Assembly (NCBI GenBank): GCA_028571685.1 | Contig: CM053143.1 | Coordinates: 67,001-131,000 of the forward strand | Direction: 5' to 3' | Origin: Heterohyrax brucei | Taxonomy: Eukaryota > Chordata > Mammalia > Hyracoidea > Procaviidae | Length of the DNA: 64,000 nt | Shown: in pieces, positions 11,622 to 22,930 of the stretch | How positions within the stretch are numbered: position 1 is the first letter of the stretch | Layout of the letters: each line of letters starts with the position of its first letter | Position numbers and translations under genes: made by a program | The notes under the pieces: generated by a model | What the model was told of the DNA's origin: nothing | Database searches by the model: none | The model's input: only the letters and a program-made list of their open reading frames with translations

Positions 11622-12078
11622 TGTCCTAGTCACCGAGTACTGCTCTAATGGAAAATACCACGAGTGGAAGGTTTCATGAGGAGAACCTCTCATTGACATG
11701 ATCTGGTAAGCTGCAAATCCATTTGTACGTTGTAAGTCCATTCAGAATGACAAATCATCCCAGTCCGGTAGGCTGAGTCCAAATCCAATGAGAGCACCTT
11801 GGCACAGGAACCTCAGGTCAAAAGGACGTGCTCTGCTCTCGGTGCTTCTCTCTCAATGGTATGAGGTTCCCAACTTCCTCTGCTCACTTCTCTCCCTTAT
11901 ATTCCACAAACTTGTAGCTTGGGTCCTGCCTCACTAACACAACTGCAAACCATTCGTCATCACCAGTATCACAGAGGCAGGATTCACAACACATGGGAGA
12001 AAGGGCACCATGTTGGAACGCCAAACCAATTCCAATCAACACATACACTTTGGGGGGGACACAATTCAATCCATGACA
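11622..12078 (-). mobile_element. MaLR/ERVL-type solo LTR in L1
   Basis: The element is bounded by TG and CA ('tgtcctagtcacc' to 'caatccatgaca') and flanked by the perfect 5-bp duplication ACCAC (11617-11621 and 12079-12083). A 5-bp TSD is usual for ERVL/MaLR. On the minus strand it begins 'TGTCATGGATTGAATTGTGT', followed by a C-rich run, as in MLT1/MST-like LTRs. Its insertion splits the L1 between the end of ORF1 and the inter-ORF region. Related LTRs lie at 36011, 40085, 54353 and around 56468-57975. Confidence 0.85.
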
Positions 12079-12500
12079 ACCACTAACTTTATATTTTAAA
12101 ACAACGTTACTACTCAAAACTCTACTCGGTTAGGGAAGGCTCCAAAGCCAATCACAGCTTTGATAAGGAAACAAGCAATCCAGTGATCATCATGAAAACT
12201 GTGGTGTCATGATATTAAAAAGAGCGATGTATTACAGTTGTTATAGTCCTTCCAGATGGAGAGGAAGATGACAAGACCGGTAGTAATTAAAACTGGGTAT
12301 ATATATAATTTCTTAAGGGGGATCATAGAGGCAGCTGTAAAGCCCAACAAAGATCATTTCAAGAAATGTAACACAGGAGTCTCAACAACCACAAAACCAG
12401 CTGTTAAAAAGGTGAAAAATCAACTCACACAAAAGAACATCCCAGAACAGACGAATAAGAACAACAGAGAAAACATCAACATAAAAATAAACACATCACA

Positions 12501-14784
12501 AGGGCAGCACTGAACACATACCTGTCAATAATTACATTGAATGTGAATGGACTGAATGCTCCAGTAAAGAGACATTGAGTTGAGTGACATCTTGGATCAA
12601 AAGACATGACCCATCCATATGTTGTCTACAAGAAACTCACTTGAGACCTAAAGACAGGAACAAACTGAAAATTAAAGGTTGGAAGGAGATACATCAAGCT
12701 AACAGTGAACAAAGAAGAGCACGGGTGGTAAGTCTAATCTCAGACAAAATCAATTTTCATGTCAAATCCACCATCATGGACAAAGATGGACACTATTTAT
12801 TGCTGAAAGGTTCAGTACACAAGCAAGACCTAACTATATTAAATATTTCTGCACCTAATATCAGAGCACCTAAATACGTCAAAGAAACACTGACTACACT
12901 CATGAGAGAGTTAGACGACTCCACCATAATAGTGGGAGACTTCAACACTCCACACTCAATACTAGACAGATCATCTAGAAAAAAACTCAGTAAAGATACA
13001 GAAGACCTCATTGCCACAATTAACCAACTAAACCTCACTGATATATACAGAACTTTCCACCCATCAGCAGACAACTACCCCTTCTTCTCCAGTGCACATG
13101 GAACATTCTCCAGAATTGACCATGTGATAGTCCATAATGCAATGCTCCACAAAATCCATACCACTGAATTACTGCAAAGCATCTTCTCAGATCATAAAGC
13201 CATCCAAGTTGAAATCAATAGCAGAAAAAACATAGACAGAAAGTGGAACTCTTGGAAATGGAACAACATCTTGCTCAAAACAACACGGCTTATACAGGAA
13301 ATCAAGGATGAATTAAAGAAATTCATGGATTCAACCGAGAACAAAAACACTTCCTATCAGAACCTATGGGATACAGCCAAAGCAGTGCTCAGAGGTCTGT
13401 TTATCTCCATAAATGCACACATCTGGAAGGAAGAAAGAAACCAAATCAAGGAACTAACCCTACAGCTTGAACAAGTAGAAAGAGAACAACAGGGAAACCC
13501 TTCAAGCACCAGAAGAAATGAGATTAGAAAGAATAGAGCAGAGCTAAATGAGTTAGAGAACTGAAAAACAACCAAAAACATTGAAAAGACCAAAAGCAGG
13601 TTTTTGGAGAAGATCAACAAAATTGACAAACCACTGGCTGAACTTACTACTAAAGAAAAGTAGGAAAGGAAACAAAGAACCCAAATTAGAAATGAGATGG
13701 GGGTTGTCACCACAGATGCAACAGAAATCAAAACTATCATAACACAATACTATGAAAGACTGTACTCTAACCAATTTGAAAACCTAGGGGAAATGGGCCA
13801 ACTCGTTGACTCGTACCACGTACCCAAATAATCACAACGTGAAGCAGAACAACTTCATAAATCCATTACAAAGGAAGAGACTAAAAAGGTCATCAAAACA
13901 CTGCCCACCCAAAAAAGTCCGGGTCCAGATGGCTTCACTGCAGAATTTTACCAAGCATTTAGAGAAGAGTTATCTCCAGTATTACTGAAACTACTTCACG
14001 GGATAGAAAGGGATGGAGTACTCCCAAACTCGTTCCAGGAAGCCAGCATAACCCTGATACTTAAGCCAGGGAAAGACCCAACAAAGAAAGAGAACTACAG
14101 ACCGATATCACTGATGAATCTAGATGCCAAAATCTTCAAAAAAAACTCTCGCCAATAGAATACAACAACATATTAAGAAAATAATCCATCATGACCAAGT
14201 GGGCTTCATACCAGGGATGCAAGGCTGGTTCAACATCAGAAAAACAAGTAATGTGATTAAACCACATAAATAACACAAAAGACAAGGATCACCTGATTTT
14301 GTCCATTGATGCAGAAAAGACATTGGATAAAGTCCAACACCCATTCATGGTAAAAAACTCTTAACAAAATGGGCATAGACGGCAAATTCCTCAACACAAT
14401 AAGGGCCATTTCTACAAAGCCCACGTCATCCTGAATGGAGAGAGACTGACTTTCCCTTGAGAGTAGGAACTAGACAAGGATGCTCACTCTGACCTCTTCC
14501 ATTCAACATTGTGCTAGAAGTTTTAGCCAGAGCAATTAGACAAGGCCAAGAAATAAAGGCCTCTGCATTGGCAAACAGGAAGTTAAAATCTCCCTGTTGG
14601 CAGATGATATGATTGTATATGCAGAGAATCCCAAGGAATCTGTAAGTAAACTACTCAAACTGATAGATCAGTTCAGCAGAGTCTCAGGATACAAGATAAA
14701 CATAAGTAAATCAGTAGGATTCCTTTATACCAACAATGAGACTGTTAACGAAGAAATTATCAAATCAATACCTTTTACGATAGT
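12501..14784 (+). pseudogene. L1 ORF2 (endonuclease-reverse transcriptase) remnant
   Basis: ORF2p nicks target DNA and reverse-transcribes L1 RNA. By comparison with the copies at 27839 and 50049, the start codon should lie at 12501-12503, where this copy has AGG. A frame break follows near 12580. The 12584-13564 frame (326 codons) keeps the endonuclease motifs: 'CLQETHL' (catalytic Glu), 'VGDFNTP' (Asp/Asn), 'SRIDHV' and 'FSDHK' (Asp/His). RT motifs follow in broken frames: '[11 protein letters not shown]' about 13918 and '[11 protein letters not shown]' about 14045. The palm motif '[15 protein letters not shown]' lies in the 14597-14893 frame. Stops at 13562 and 13661 and frameshifts near 14145 and 14270 inactivate it. 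Confidence 0.92.
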
Positions 14785-17700
14785 AGATGGCTTTCTTGGA
14801 AACAGACCTTTTCACAAAGTTAAGTCTTCCTATCTCCATGAACAACGTAAATTTTTCCATTTATCTAAGTGTCTCTTAGATTCTTCTAGTTAGGGCTAAG
14901 AGTTCTCTGTGTAAAACTCTGTAGTTTCTGTGGTTAGATTAATTCCTAGGTACTTTCTCTTGTGAGTATCTGTTGTAAATGGTTTGGAACTGATAATTTC
15001 TACAGTCACTGCCTTGTCGTTAGTGTCAAGGAATCTTACTGATTTACTTAGGTTTCTCTTGTATCCTGTGATGTGGCTGATCTCTCCTATCAGTTAGAAG
15101 CCTCACTTATAGATTGGGATTCTCAGCATGTACAGTCTTTTCATATGTTAACAGGGCAAAAATGATGCTAGAACTTGTACTCGGAGTACCTTAGAGAAGT
15201 GGATTGCTTTCGGTGAAAGAGACCTTTGCACCATGTTAAGTCTTCCTATCTCCATGAACAGCGTAGATTTTTCCATTTATCTAAGTCTCTCTTAGTTTCT
15301 TGTCGTTAGGGCTTGAAGTTCTCTGTGTAAAACTCTGTAGTTTCTGGGGTTCGATGAATTCCTAGGTACTGTCTCTAGTTCATATCTCTGGTAAATCGTA
15401 TGGAGTGGATGATTTCTCCAATCATTGTCTCGTTAGTATCAAGGAATGCTGCTGATTTACTTAGTTTTCTCAAGTATCCTGAGAATTGGTTGATCTCTCA
15501 TATCAGTTCGAGGGTTTACTTAGAGATTCCTTGTGATTCTAAGCATTTACAATCGTATCAGCTGCTAACAGTGCAAAAATGAAGCTGGAGCTTGTACTAG
15601 GACTGTGTTATAGAAGTGGATTGCTTTCGGGGAAAGAGACCTTTTCACAATGTTAAGGCTTCCTATCTCCGGGAACAGCGTAGATTTTTCCATTTATCTA
15701 AGTCTCTCTTAGATTGTTGTAGTTAGTACTTAGAGCTCTCACTGTAAAACTCCATAGTTTCTGGGGTTGGATTCATTCCTCGGTACATTCTCCTATTAAT
15801 ATCTGTGGTAAATCTTGTGGAACTGATGATTTCTCTGTTCATTTTCTCATTGTTGGTGACAAGGAATCCTATTCATTTACTTAGGTTTTCTTGTAGATTC
15901 CTTGGAATTCTCGCCATGTACAATCGCTTCATCGTCTAACAGGGCAGGAACTTGTACTCGGAGTGCCTTATAGAAGTCGATGGTTTTCTTAGAAAGAGAC
16001 CTTTTCACAAAGTTAAGTCTTCCTATCGCCATCAATAACGTAGATTTTCCATTTATCTAAGTGTCTCTTAGTTTCTTCTAGTCAGGGCTTGGATTTCTCT
16101 GTGTAAAATTCTGTCGTTTGTGGGAAGAGATTAATTCCTAGGTCCTTTCTGTTCTTAATATCTGTGGTAAATCGTACGGAACTGATGATTTCTCCAATCA
16201 CTGTCTGGTTGTTATTGTCAAGGAATCCTACTGATTTACTTAGGTTTCTCATGTATCCTGAGAATTGGCTGATCTCTCTTATCAGCTAGAGGGTATACTT
16301 AGAGATTCCTTGTGATTCTAAGCATTTACAATCGTATCATCTGCTAACAGGGCCCAAATGATGCTAGATCTTGTACTCGGAGTGTCTTAGAGAAGTGGAT
16401 TGCTATTGGGGAAAGAGACCTTTTCCCAGTGTTAAGTCTTCCTATCTCCATGAACAACATAGATTTTTCCATTTATCTAAGTGTCTCCTAGTTTCTTCTA
16501 GTTAGGGCTTGGAGTTCTCTGTGTAAAACTCTGTACTTTCTCTGTATAGATTAATTCCTAGGTCCTTTCTGTTCTTAATATCAGTGCTAAATCGTATGGA
16601 ACTGTCTATTTCTCCAATCTCTGTCTTGTTGTGAGTGTCTCTTCATCCTGAGAATTGGCTGATGTCTCGTATCAGTTAGAGGCTTTACTTAGAGATTCCT
16701 TGGGAACCTAAGCACTTACTATCGCATCATCTGGTAGCAGCACAAAAACAAACCTGGAACTTGTACTGGGACTGTCTTATAGAAGTGGATTGCTTTCGGG
16801 GAAAGAGACCTTTTTACAATGTGAAATCTTCCTATCTCCATGAACATCATAGATTTTTCCATTTATCTAAGTCTCTCTTAGTTTCTTGTAGTTCAGACCA
16901 GTAGATCTCTCTGTAACAGTCTGTTGTTTCTCTGGTTACATTAGTTCCTAGGTACTTTCTCTTTGGGGGGTCCACGGTAAATTGTGTGGATCTGATGATT
17001 CCTCTGTTCACAATCTTGTTACCGTTATTGCTACTGATTTATTTAGTTTTCTCCTGTATCCTGAGAGTTTGCTGATCTCTTCTATCAGTTAGGGGGGTTA
17101 CTGAGAGATTCCTTGCAATTCGAAGCATGTACATTCGTATCATCTCCTAACAGTGCAAAAATGAAGCTGCAAATTGTACTGGGACTGTCTTACAGAAATC
17201 GATTGTTTTTGGGGAAAGAGACCTTTTCAAAAAATTAAGTCTTCCTATCTCCAGGATCAGCTAAGATTTTTCCATTTCTCTAAGTCTCTCTTAGTTTCTT
17301 GTAGCTCATACTGGTAGTTCTTTGTGTAAACTGTATTGCTTCGCTGGTTAGTTGAGTTCCTAGGTACTTTCGTTTATGGGGTCTGTGCTAAATAATATGG
17401 ATGTGATTTCTCTGTTCACAATCTTGTTACTGTAAATCCTACTGATTTACTTAGGTTTCTATTGTATCCTGAAATTTGCTGATCTCTCCTATCAGGTAGA
17501 GTTTTTGACTTAGAGATTTCTTATGATTCTTAGCATGTACAAATTCATCATCGACTAATAGGGAAAAAAATGACGCTGGAACTTGTACTCAGAGTGCCTT
17601 ATAGAAGTGGACTGCATTCGGGGAAAGAGTCCTTTTCCTAGTGTTAAGTCTTCCTAGCTCCACAAACGTAGATTTTTCCATTTTTCTAAGTGTCTCTTAG

Positions 17701-18320
17701 TTTCTTCTAGTTAGGGCTTGGGGTTCTCCATGTGAAAGTCTGTAGTTTCTGTGTATAGATTATTTCCTAGGTCCTTTCTGTTCTTAATATCGGTTTTGAA
17801 TCGTATGGAACTGACGTTTTCTCCAATCACTGTGTCATTGTTATTGTCAAGGAATCCTACTGATTTACTTAGATTTCTCGTGTGTCCTGAGAATTTGCTG
17901 ATCTCTCCTATCAATTAGAGGGTTTACTTAGAGATTCCTTCGGATTCTCGGCATGTGTCATCTTCTAACAGCGCAAAAATGATGCTGCAACGTGTACTTG
18001 GGACTGCCTTACAGAAGTCGATTGCTTTTGGGGAAAGAGACCTTTTGGCAATGTTAAGTCTTCCTATCTTCACGAACAACGTAGATTTTTCCATTTATCT
18101 AAGTGTCTCTTAGTTTCTTCTAGTTACGGCTTAGAGTTCTCTGTGTGAAACTCTGTAGTTTCTGTGTATAGATTAATTCCTAGGTCCTTTCTATTCTTAA
18201 TATCTGTGGTAGATCGTATGGAACTGTCGATGTCTCCAACCACTATCTTGTTATTAGTGTCTCTTGCATCCTGAGAACTGGCTGATGTCTCCTATCAGTT
18301 AGATGCTTTACTTAGAGATT
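14785..18320 (-). repeat. Array block A, most L1-like units
   Basis: Nine units have spacings of about 361-424 bp. Diagnostic phrases on the plus strand are 'gattgctttcggggaaagag', 'gttaagtcttcctatctcc' and 'gatttttccatttatctaag', with 'ctgctaacagggcaaaaatg' at the unit start. These are the phrases closest to intact L1 ORF2. Internal deletions shorten the units starting near 15627 and 16405. The block ends abruptly at about 18320: a type A unit broken at 'cttagagattc' joins a type B unit at 'tgtagtttctctcgttac', giving a 558-bp spacing. Confidence 0.85.
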
Positions 18321-21109
18321 CTGTAGTTTCTCTCGTTACTATCTGTTCTAAATCGTATGGAGCTGATGACTTCTGCATTAGCTGTCTTGTTTCTTTCAAG
18401 GAATCCCACTGATTTACTGAAGTTTCTCTAGTATCCTGTGATTTTGGTATACTCTCGTATCAGTTAGAGTGTTTACTTATACATTCCTTGCGATTCTTGA
18501 GGTGTACAATCGTATCATCTGCTGAAAAGGAAGTCCTGATGCTGCAACGTGTACTGGGACTGACTTATAGAAGTAGGTTCCTTTCAGGGAAAGAGATTTT
18601 TTCACAATTCTAAGTACTCCTATCTCCATGAACAGCATAGATTTTGCCAGTTATCGAAGTGTCTCTTAGTTTCTTGTAGTTTGGGCTGGGAATTCTCACT
18701 GTAAAACTCCATAACGTATCGGGCTAGATGAATCACTGTGTAGTTTCTCTTGTTACTATCTGTTCTAAATCGTATGGAACTGAAGACTTCTGCATTCACT
18801 GTCTTGTTGTTTCTTTCAAGGAATCCCACTGATTTACTGAAGTTTCTCTAGTATCCTCTGATTTTGGTACAATCCCGTGTCAGTTAGAGTGTTTACTTAT
18901 ACATTCCTTGCAATTCTGGACATGTACAATCGTATCATCTGCTAAGAAGAAAAGACTGATGCTGGAACATGTACTGGGACTGACTTATAGAAGTAGGTTC
19001 CTTTCAGAGAAAGAGATCTTTTCCCAATGCTAAGTACTCCAATTTCCATGAACAGCATAGATTTTGTGAGGTATCTAAGTCTCTCTTACTTTCTTGTAGT
19101 TAGGGCTGGGAGTTCTCTCTGTAAAACTCTGTAACGTCCCTGGCTAGATGAATCACTATGTAGTTTCTCTTGTTACTATCTGTTCTAAATCGTATGGAAA
19201 TGATGATTTCTTCATTCACCGTCTTGTTTTTTCTGTCAAGGAATCCCATTGATTTACTGAAGTTTCTCTCGTATTCTGTGACTTTGCTGTACTTCCCTGT
19301 CAATTAGAGGGCTTACTTATACATTCGTTGAGATTCTGAGCATGTACAGTCATATCATCTGCTCAAAAGGAAACAATGATGCCGCAACTTGTACTGGGAG
19401 TGCCTTATAGAAGTAGTTTCCTTTCTGGGAAAGAGATCTTTTCACAATGCCAAGTACTCCTATCTCCATGAACAGCGTAGATTTTGCCATGTATCTAAGT
19501 CTCTGTTAGATTATTGTGGTTAGGACTGGTAGTTCTCTCGGGAAAACTCTGTTGTTTCTTGAGTTAGTTGAATTCCGAGGTATTTTCTCTTTTTAGGATC
19601 TATGGTAAATGCTGTGAATCTGACGATTTCTCCATGCACAATCTCAGTACTGACAAGGTACTTTCTCTTTTTAGCATCTATGGTAAATGCTATGGATCTA
19701 ATGGTTTCTCTGTTCACATTCTCGGCACTGTCAAGGAATCCTACTGACTTCATTTGGTTTCTTTTGTGTCCTAAGAATTTCCTAATCTCTCCTATCTGTT
19801 AGAGGATTTACTTATACATTCCTTGCAATTCTCGGCATGTACAATTGTATCATCTACAAAAAGGAAAGATGGACGCTGGAACATGTACTGGGACTCACTT
19901 ATAAAAGTAGTTTCCTTTCTGGGAAAGCGAGCTTTTCACAATGCTGAGTACTCCTATCTCAATGAACAGCATAGATTTCGGCAGTTACCTAAGTTTCTCT
20001 TAGTTTCTTGTAGTTAGGGCTGGGAGTTCTCTCTGTAAAACTCTGTAGCTTCTCTGGCTAGATGAATCACTGTGTAGTTTCTCTTGTTACTATCTGTTCT
20101 AAATCGTATGAAACTGATGATTTCTCCATTCAGTGTCTCGTTCTCTCTGTCAAGAAATCCCATTGATCTACTGAAGATTCTCTAGCATACTGTGAGTTTG
20201 CTGTACTCCCCTATCAGTTCAAGGGTGTACTTATACATTTCTTGTGTTTCTCGGCAAATACTGTGGTACCATCTGCTAAAAAGGAAAGAATGTTGCTGGA
20301 ACTTGTACTGGGACTGAGTTATCGAAGTAGGTTCCTTCCTGGGAAAGAGATCTTTTCACAATGCTAAGTACTCCAATTTCCATTAACAGCATATTTTTTG
20401 CTAGTTATCTAAGTCTCTCTTACCTTCTTGCAGTTAGGGCTGGGATTTCTCTCTGTAAAAATCTGTAACGTCTCTGGCTAGATGAATCACTGTGTAGTTT
20501 CTCTTGTTACTTTCTGTTTTAAATTGTATGGAACTGATGACTTCTGCATTCACTGTCTTGTCGTTTCTTTCAAGGAATCCCACTGATTTACTGAAGTTTC
20601 TCTAGTATCCTGTGATTTTGGTATACTCCCGTATCAGTTAGGGTGTTTACTTACACATTCCTTGTGATTCTCGACATTTACAATCATATCATCTGCTAGA
20701 AAGGAAAGACTGATGCTCGAACGTGTACTAGGACTGACTTATAAAGTGGGTTCCTTCCTGGGAAAGAGAGCTGCTCACAATGCTGAGTACTCGTATCTCA
20801 ATGAACAGCATAGATTTCGGCAGTTACCTAAGTCTCGCTTATTTTCTTGTAGTTACGGCTGGGAGTTCTCTGTGTAAATCTATGTAGCGTCCCTCGGTAG
20901 ATGAATCACTGTGTACTTTCTCTTGTTACTATCTGTTCGAAATCATATGGAACTCATAATTTCTCTGTTCAGTGTCTTGTTTCTGTCAAGGAATCCCACT
21001 GATTTACTGAAGTTGCTCTTTTATCCTGTGAATTTGGTATACTCCCCTATCAGTTAGAGGGTGTATTTATATATTCCTTCGATTCTCAGCATGTACCATC
21101 GTATTCTCT
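18321..21109 (-). repeat. Array block B units
   Basis: Units of about 418-422 bp share changes absent from block A: 'gtaggttcctttc', 'gctaagtactcctatctcc', 'gattttgccagttatc', 'gatgaatcactgtgtagttt' and 'ctgctaaaaaggaaag'. One unit (19579-19734) holds an extra internal 78-bp tandem duplication. Confidence 0.8.
19579..19734 (-). repeat. 78-bp internal duplication inside one array unit
   Basis: Positions 19579-19656 and 19657-19734 align over 78 bp with about 12-15 differences by eye. Each contains 'tctctttttag.atctatgg' and 'aaatgct.tg.atct'. It explains the 492-bp A-D-D spacing of this unit. 78 is a multiple of three, and the minus-strand ORF 19520-19753 shows the peptide twice ('FTID.KKRKYL'). 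Confidence 0.85.
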
Positions 21110-22930
21110 GCTAAAGAGATAAGAAGGATACTGGAACTTGTACTGGGAGTGTCTTATAGATGTAGATTTCTTTCTGGGAAAGATATGTTTTCACAATGCT
21201 AAGTACTCCCAACTCCATGAACAACGTAGATTTTGCCAGTTATCTAAGTCTCTCTTATTTTCTTGTAGTTATGGCTTGGATTTCTCTGTGTAAATCTCTG
21301 TAACTTCTGTGGATAGATTAATCACCGGATAGTTTCTCTTGTTACTGTCTGCTCTAAATCATATGGAACTCATCATTTTTCCTTCACTGTCTCGTTGTTT
21401 CTGTCAAAGAATCCTGCTGATTTACTGAAGTTTCTTTTGTATCCTGTGAATTTGGTATTTTCCCCCCTATCAGTTAGAAGGTTTATTTATATATTCCTTG
21501 TGATTCTCGGCATGTACCGTCATATCATCTGCTAAAAAGATAAGAATGATGCTGGAACTTGTACTGTGAGTGTCTTATAGAAGTCGATTTCTAGCTAGGA
21601 AAGAGATGTTTTCACAATGCTTAGTACTCCTATCTCGATGAATAGCATAGATTTTGCCAGTTATCTAAGTCTCTCTTAGTTTCTTGTAGTTAGGGTTGGA
21701 AGTTCTCTCTATAAAGCTTTGTAACTTTTCTGGGTAGATGAATCACTATGTACTTTATCTTGTTAATCTCTGTGGTAAATCATATGGAAATGATGATTTC
21801 TTTGTTCACGGTCTTGTTCCTGTCAAGGAATTCCATTGACTTACTGAAGTTTCTCTTGTATCCTGTGAATTTGGAACACTCTAATTGATAATTTAGAGAG
21901 TTTATTTACATATTCCTTGCGATTCTCAGCATGTACCAGTGTATCACCTGGGCGTGTCTTATAGAAGTCGATTTCTTTCTGGAAAAGTGATGTTTTCAGA
22001 ATGCTAACTACTCCCTTCTCCATTGACAGCGAAGATTTTGACAGTTTCTTGTAGTTAGGCCTGGGAGTTCTCTGTGTATATCTCTGTAACTTCTCTAGCT
22101 AGATGAATCACTATGTACTTTCTCTTGTTACTATATGTTCTAAATCGGATGGAACTGATGATTTCTCAGTTCACTGCCTCTGTATTTCTGTCGAGGAATC
22201 CTACTGATTCAATGAAGTTTCTCTTGTATCCTGTGAGTTTGATATATTCCCCTATCAGTTAGAGGGTTTATTTATATATTCCTTGTGATTCTCGGAATGT
22301 ACCGTCGTATCATCTGCTAAAAAGATAAGAATGATGCTGGAACTTGTACTGCGAGTGTCTCAAAGAAGTTGATTTCTTTCTGGGAAAGAGATGTTTTCAC
22401 AATGCTTAGTACTCCAATCTCCATGAAAGGCGTAGATTTTGCCAGTTGTCTAAGTTTCTCTTAGTTTCTTGTAGTTAGACCTGGGAGTTCTTTCTATTAA
22501 ACTCTGTAACTTCCCTGGATAGATGAATCACTATGTACTTTATCTTGTTAATCTCTGTTGTAAATCGTATGGAAATGATGGTTTCTTCGTATGATTTATT
22601 TATATATTCCTTGCGATTCTCCGTATGTACCATCGTATCATCTGCTAAAAAGATAAGAAAGATGCTGGAACTTGTATTGGGCGTGTCTTATACAAGTAGA
22701 TTTCTTTCTGGGAAAGAGATGTTTTCAGAATGCTAAGTACTCCCATCTCTATGAACAACGTACATTTTACCAGTTTTCTATGTCTCCCTTATTTTCTTGT
22801 AGTTACGGCTGGGAGTTCTTTGTTTAAATCTCTGTAACTGCTCTTAGCAGATGAGTCACTATGTAGTTGCTCTTGTTACAATCTGTTCTAAATCATATGA
22901 AACTCATACTTTGTCTGTTCACTGTCTCAT
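21110..22930 (-). repeat. Array block C units
   Basis: Units carry 'gtagatttctttctgggaaa', 'gctaagtactcccaactcc', 'ctgctaaaaagataagaatg' and 'gtttatttatatattccttg'. Two are shortened: at about 21948 the segment after 'gtatcacctg' is lost, and near 22590 'ttcttcgta' joins 'tgatttatttata'. Confidence 0.8.

Larger units (their letters stand above)
9661..14784 (+). mobile_element. L1 with intact 5' end, cut off in the RT domain
   Basis: In order: 5'UTR (9661-10664), ORF1 remnant (10665-11621), an inserted LTR (11622-12078), the inter-ORF region (12084-12500) and ORF2 from its start through endonuclease and RT up to about 20 codons past 'KSIPFTI' (14784). The 3' half is absent. At 14784 the sequence turns into a minus-strand ORF2-derived repeat unit, so the L1 ends by inversion rather than at a poly-A. 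No intact ORF remains. Confidence 0.9.

Noticed and set aside
12584..13564. A cellular endonuclease gene (326-codon ORF)
   Set aside because: It is the endonuclease domain of a dead L1 ORF2 with L1 sequence on both sides.
22220..22280. Promoter-like TATATATT motifs inside array units
   Set aside because: The 'tatatattcc' phrase is a fixed part of block C units, arose from L1 coding sequence, and has no supporting context.
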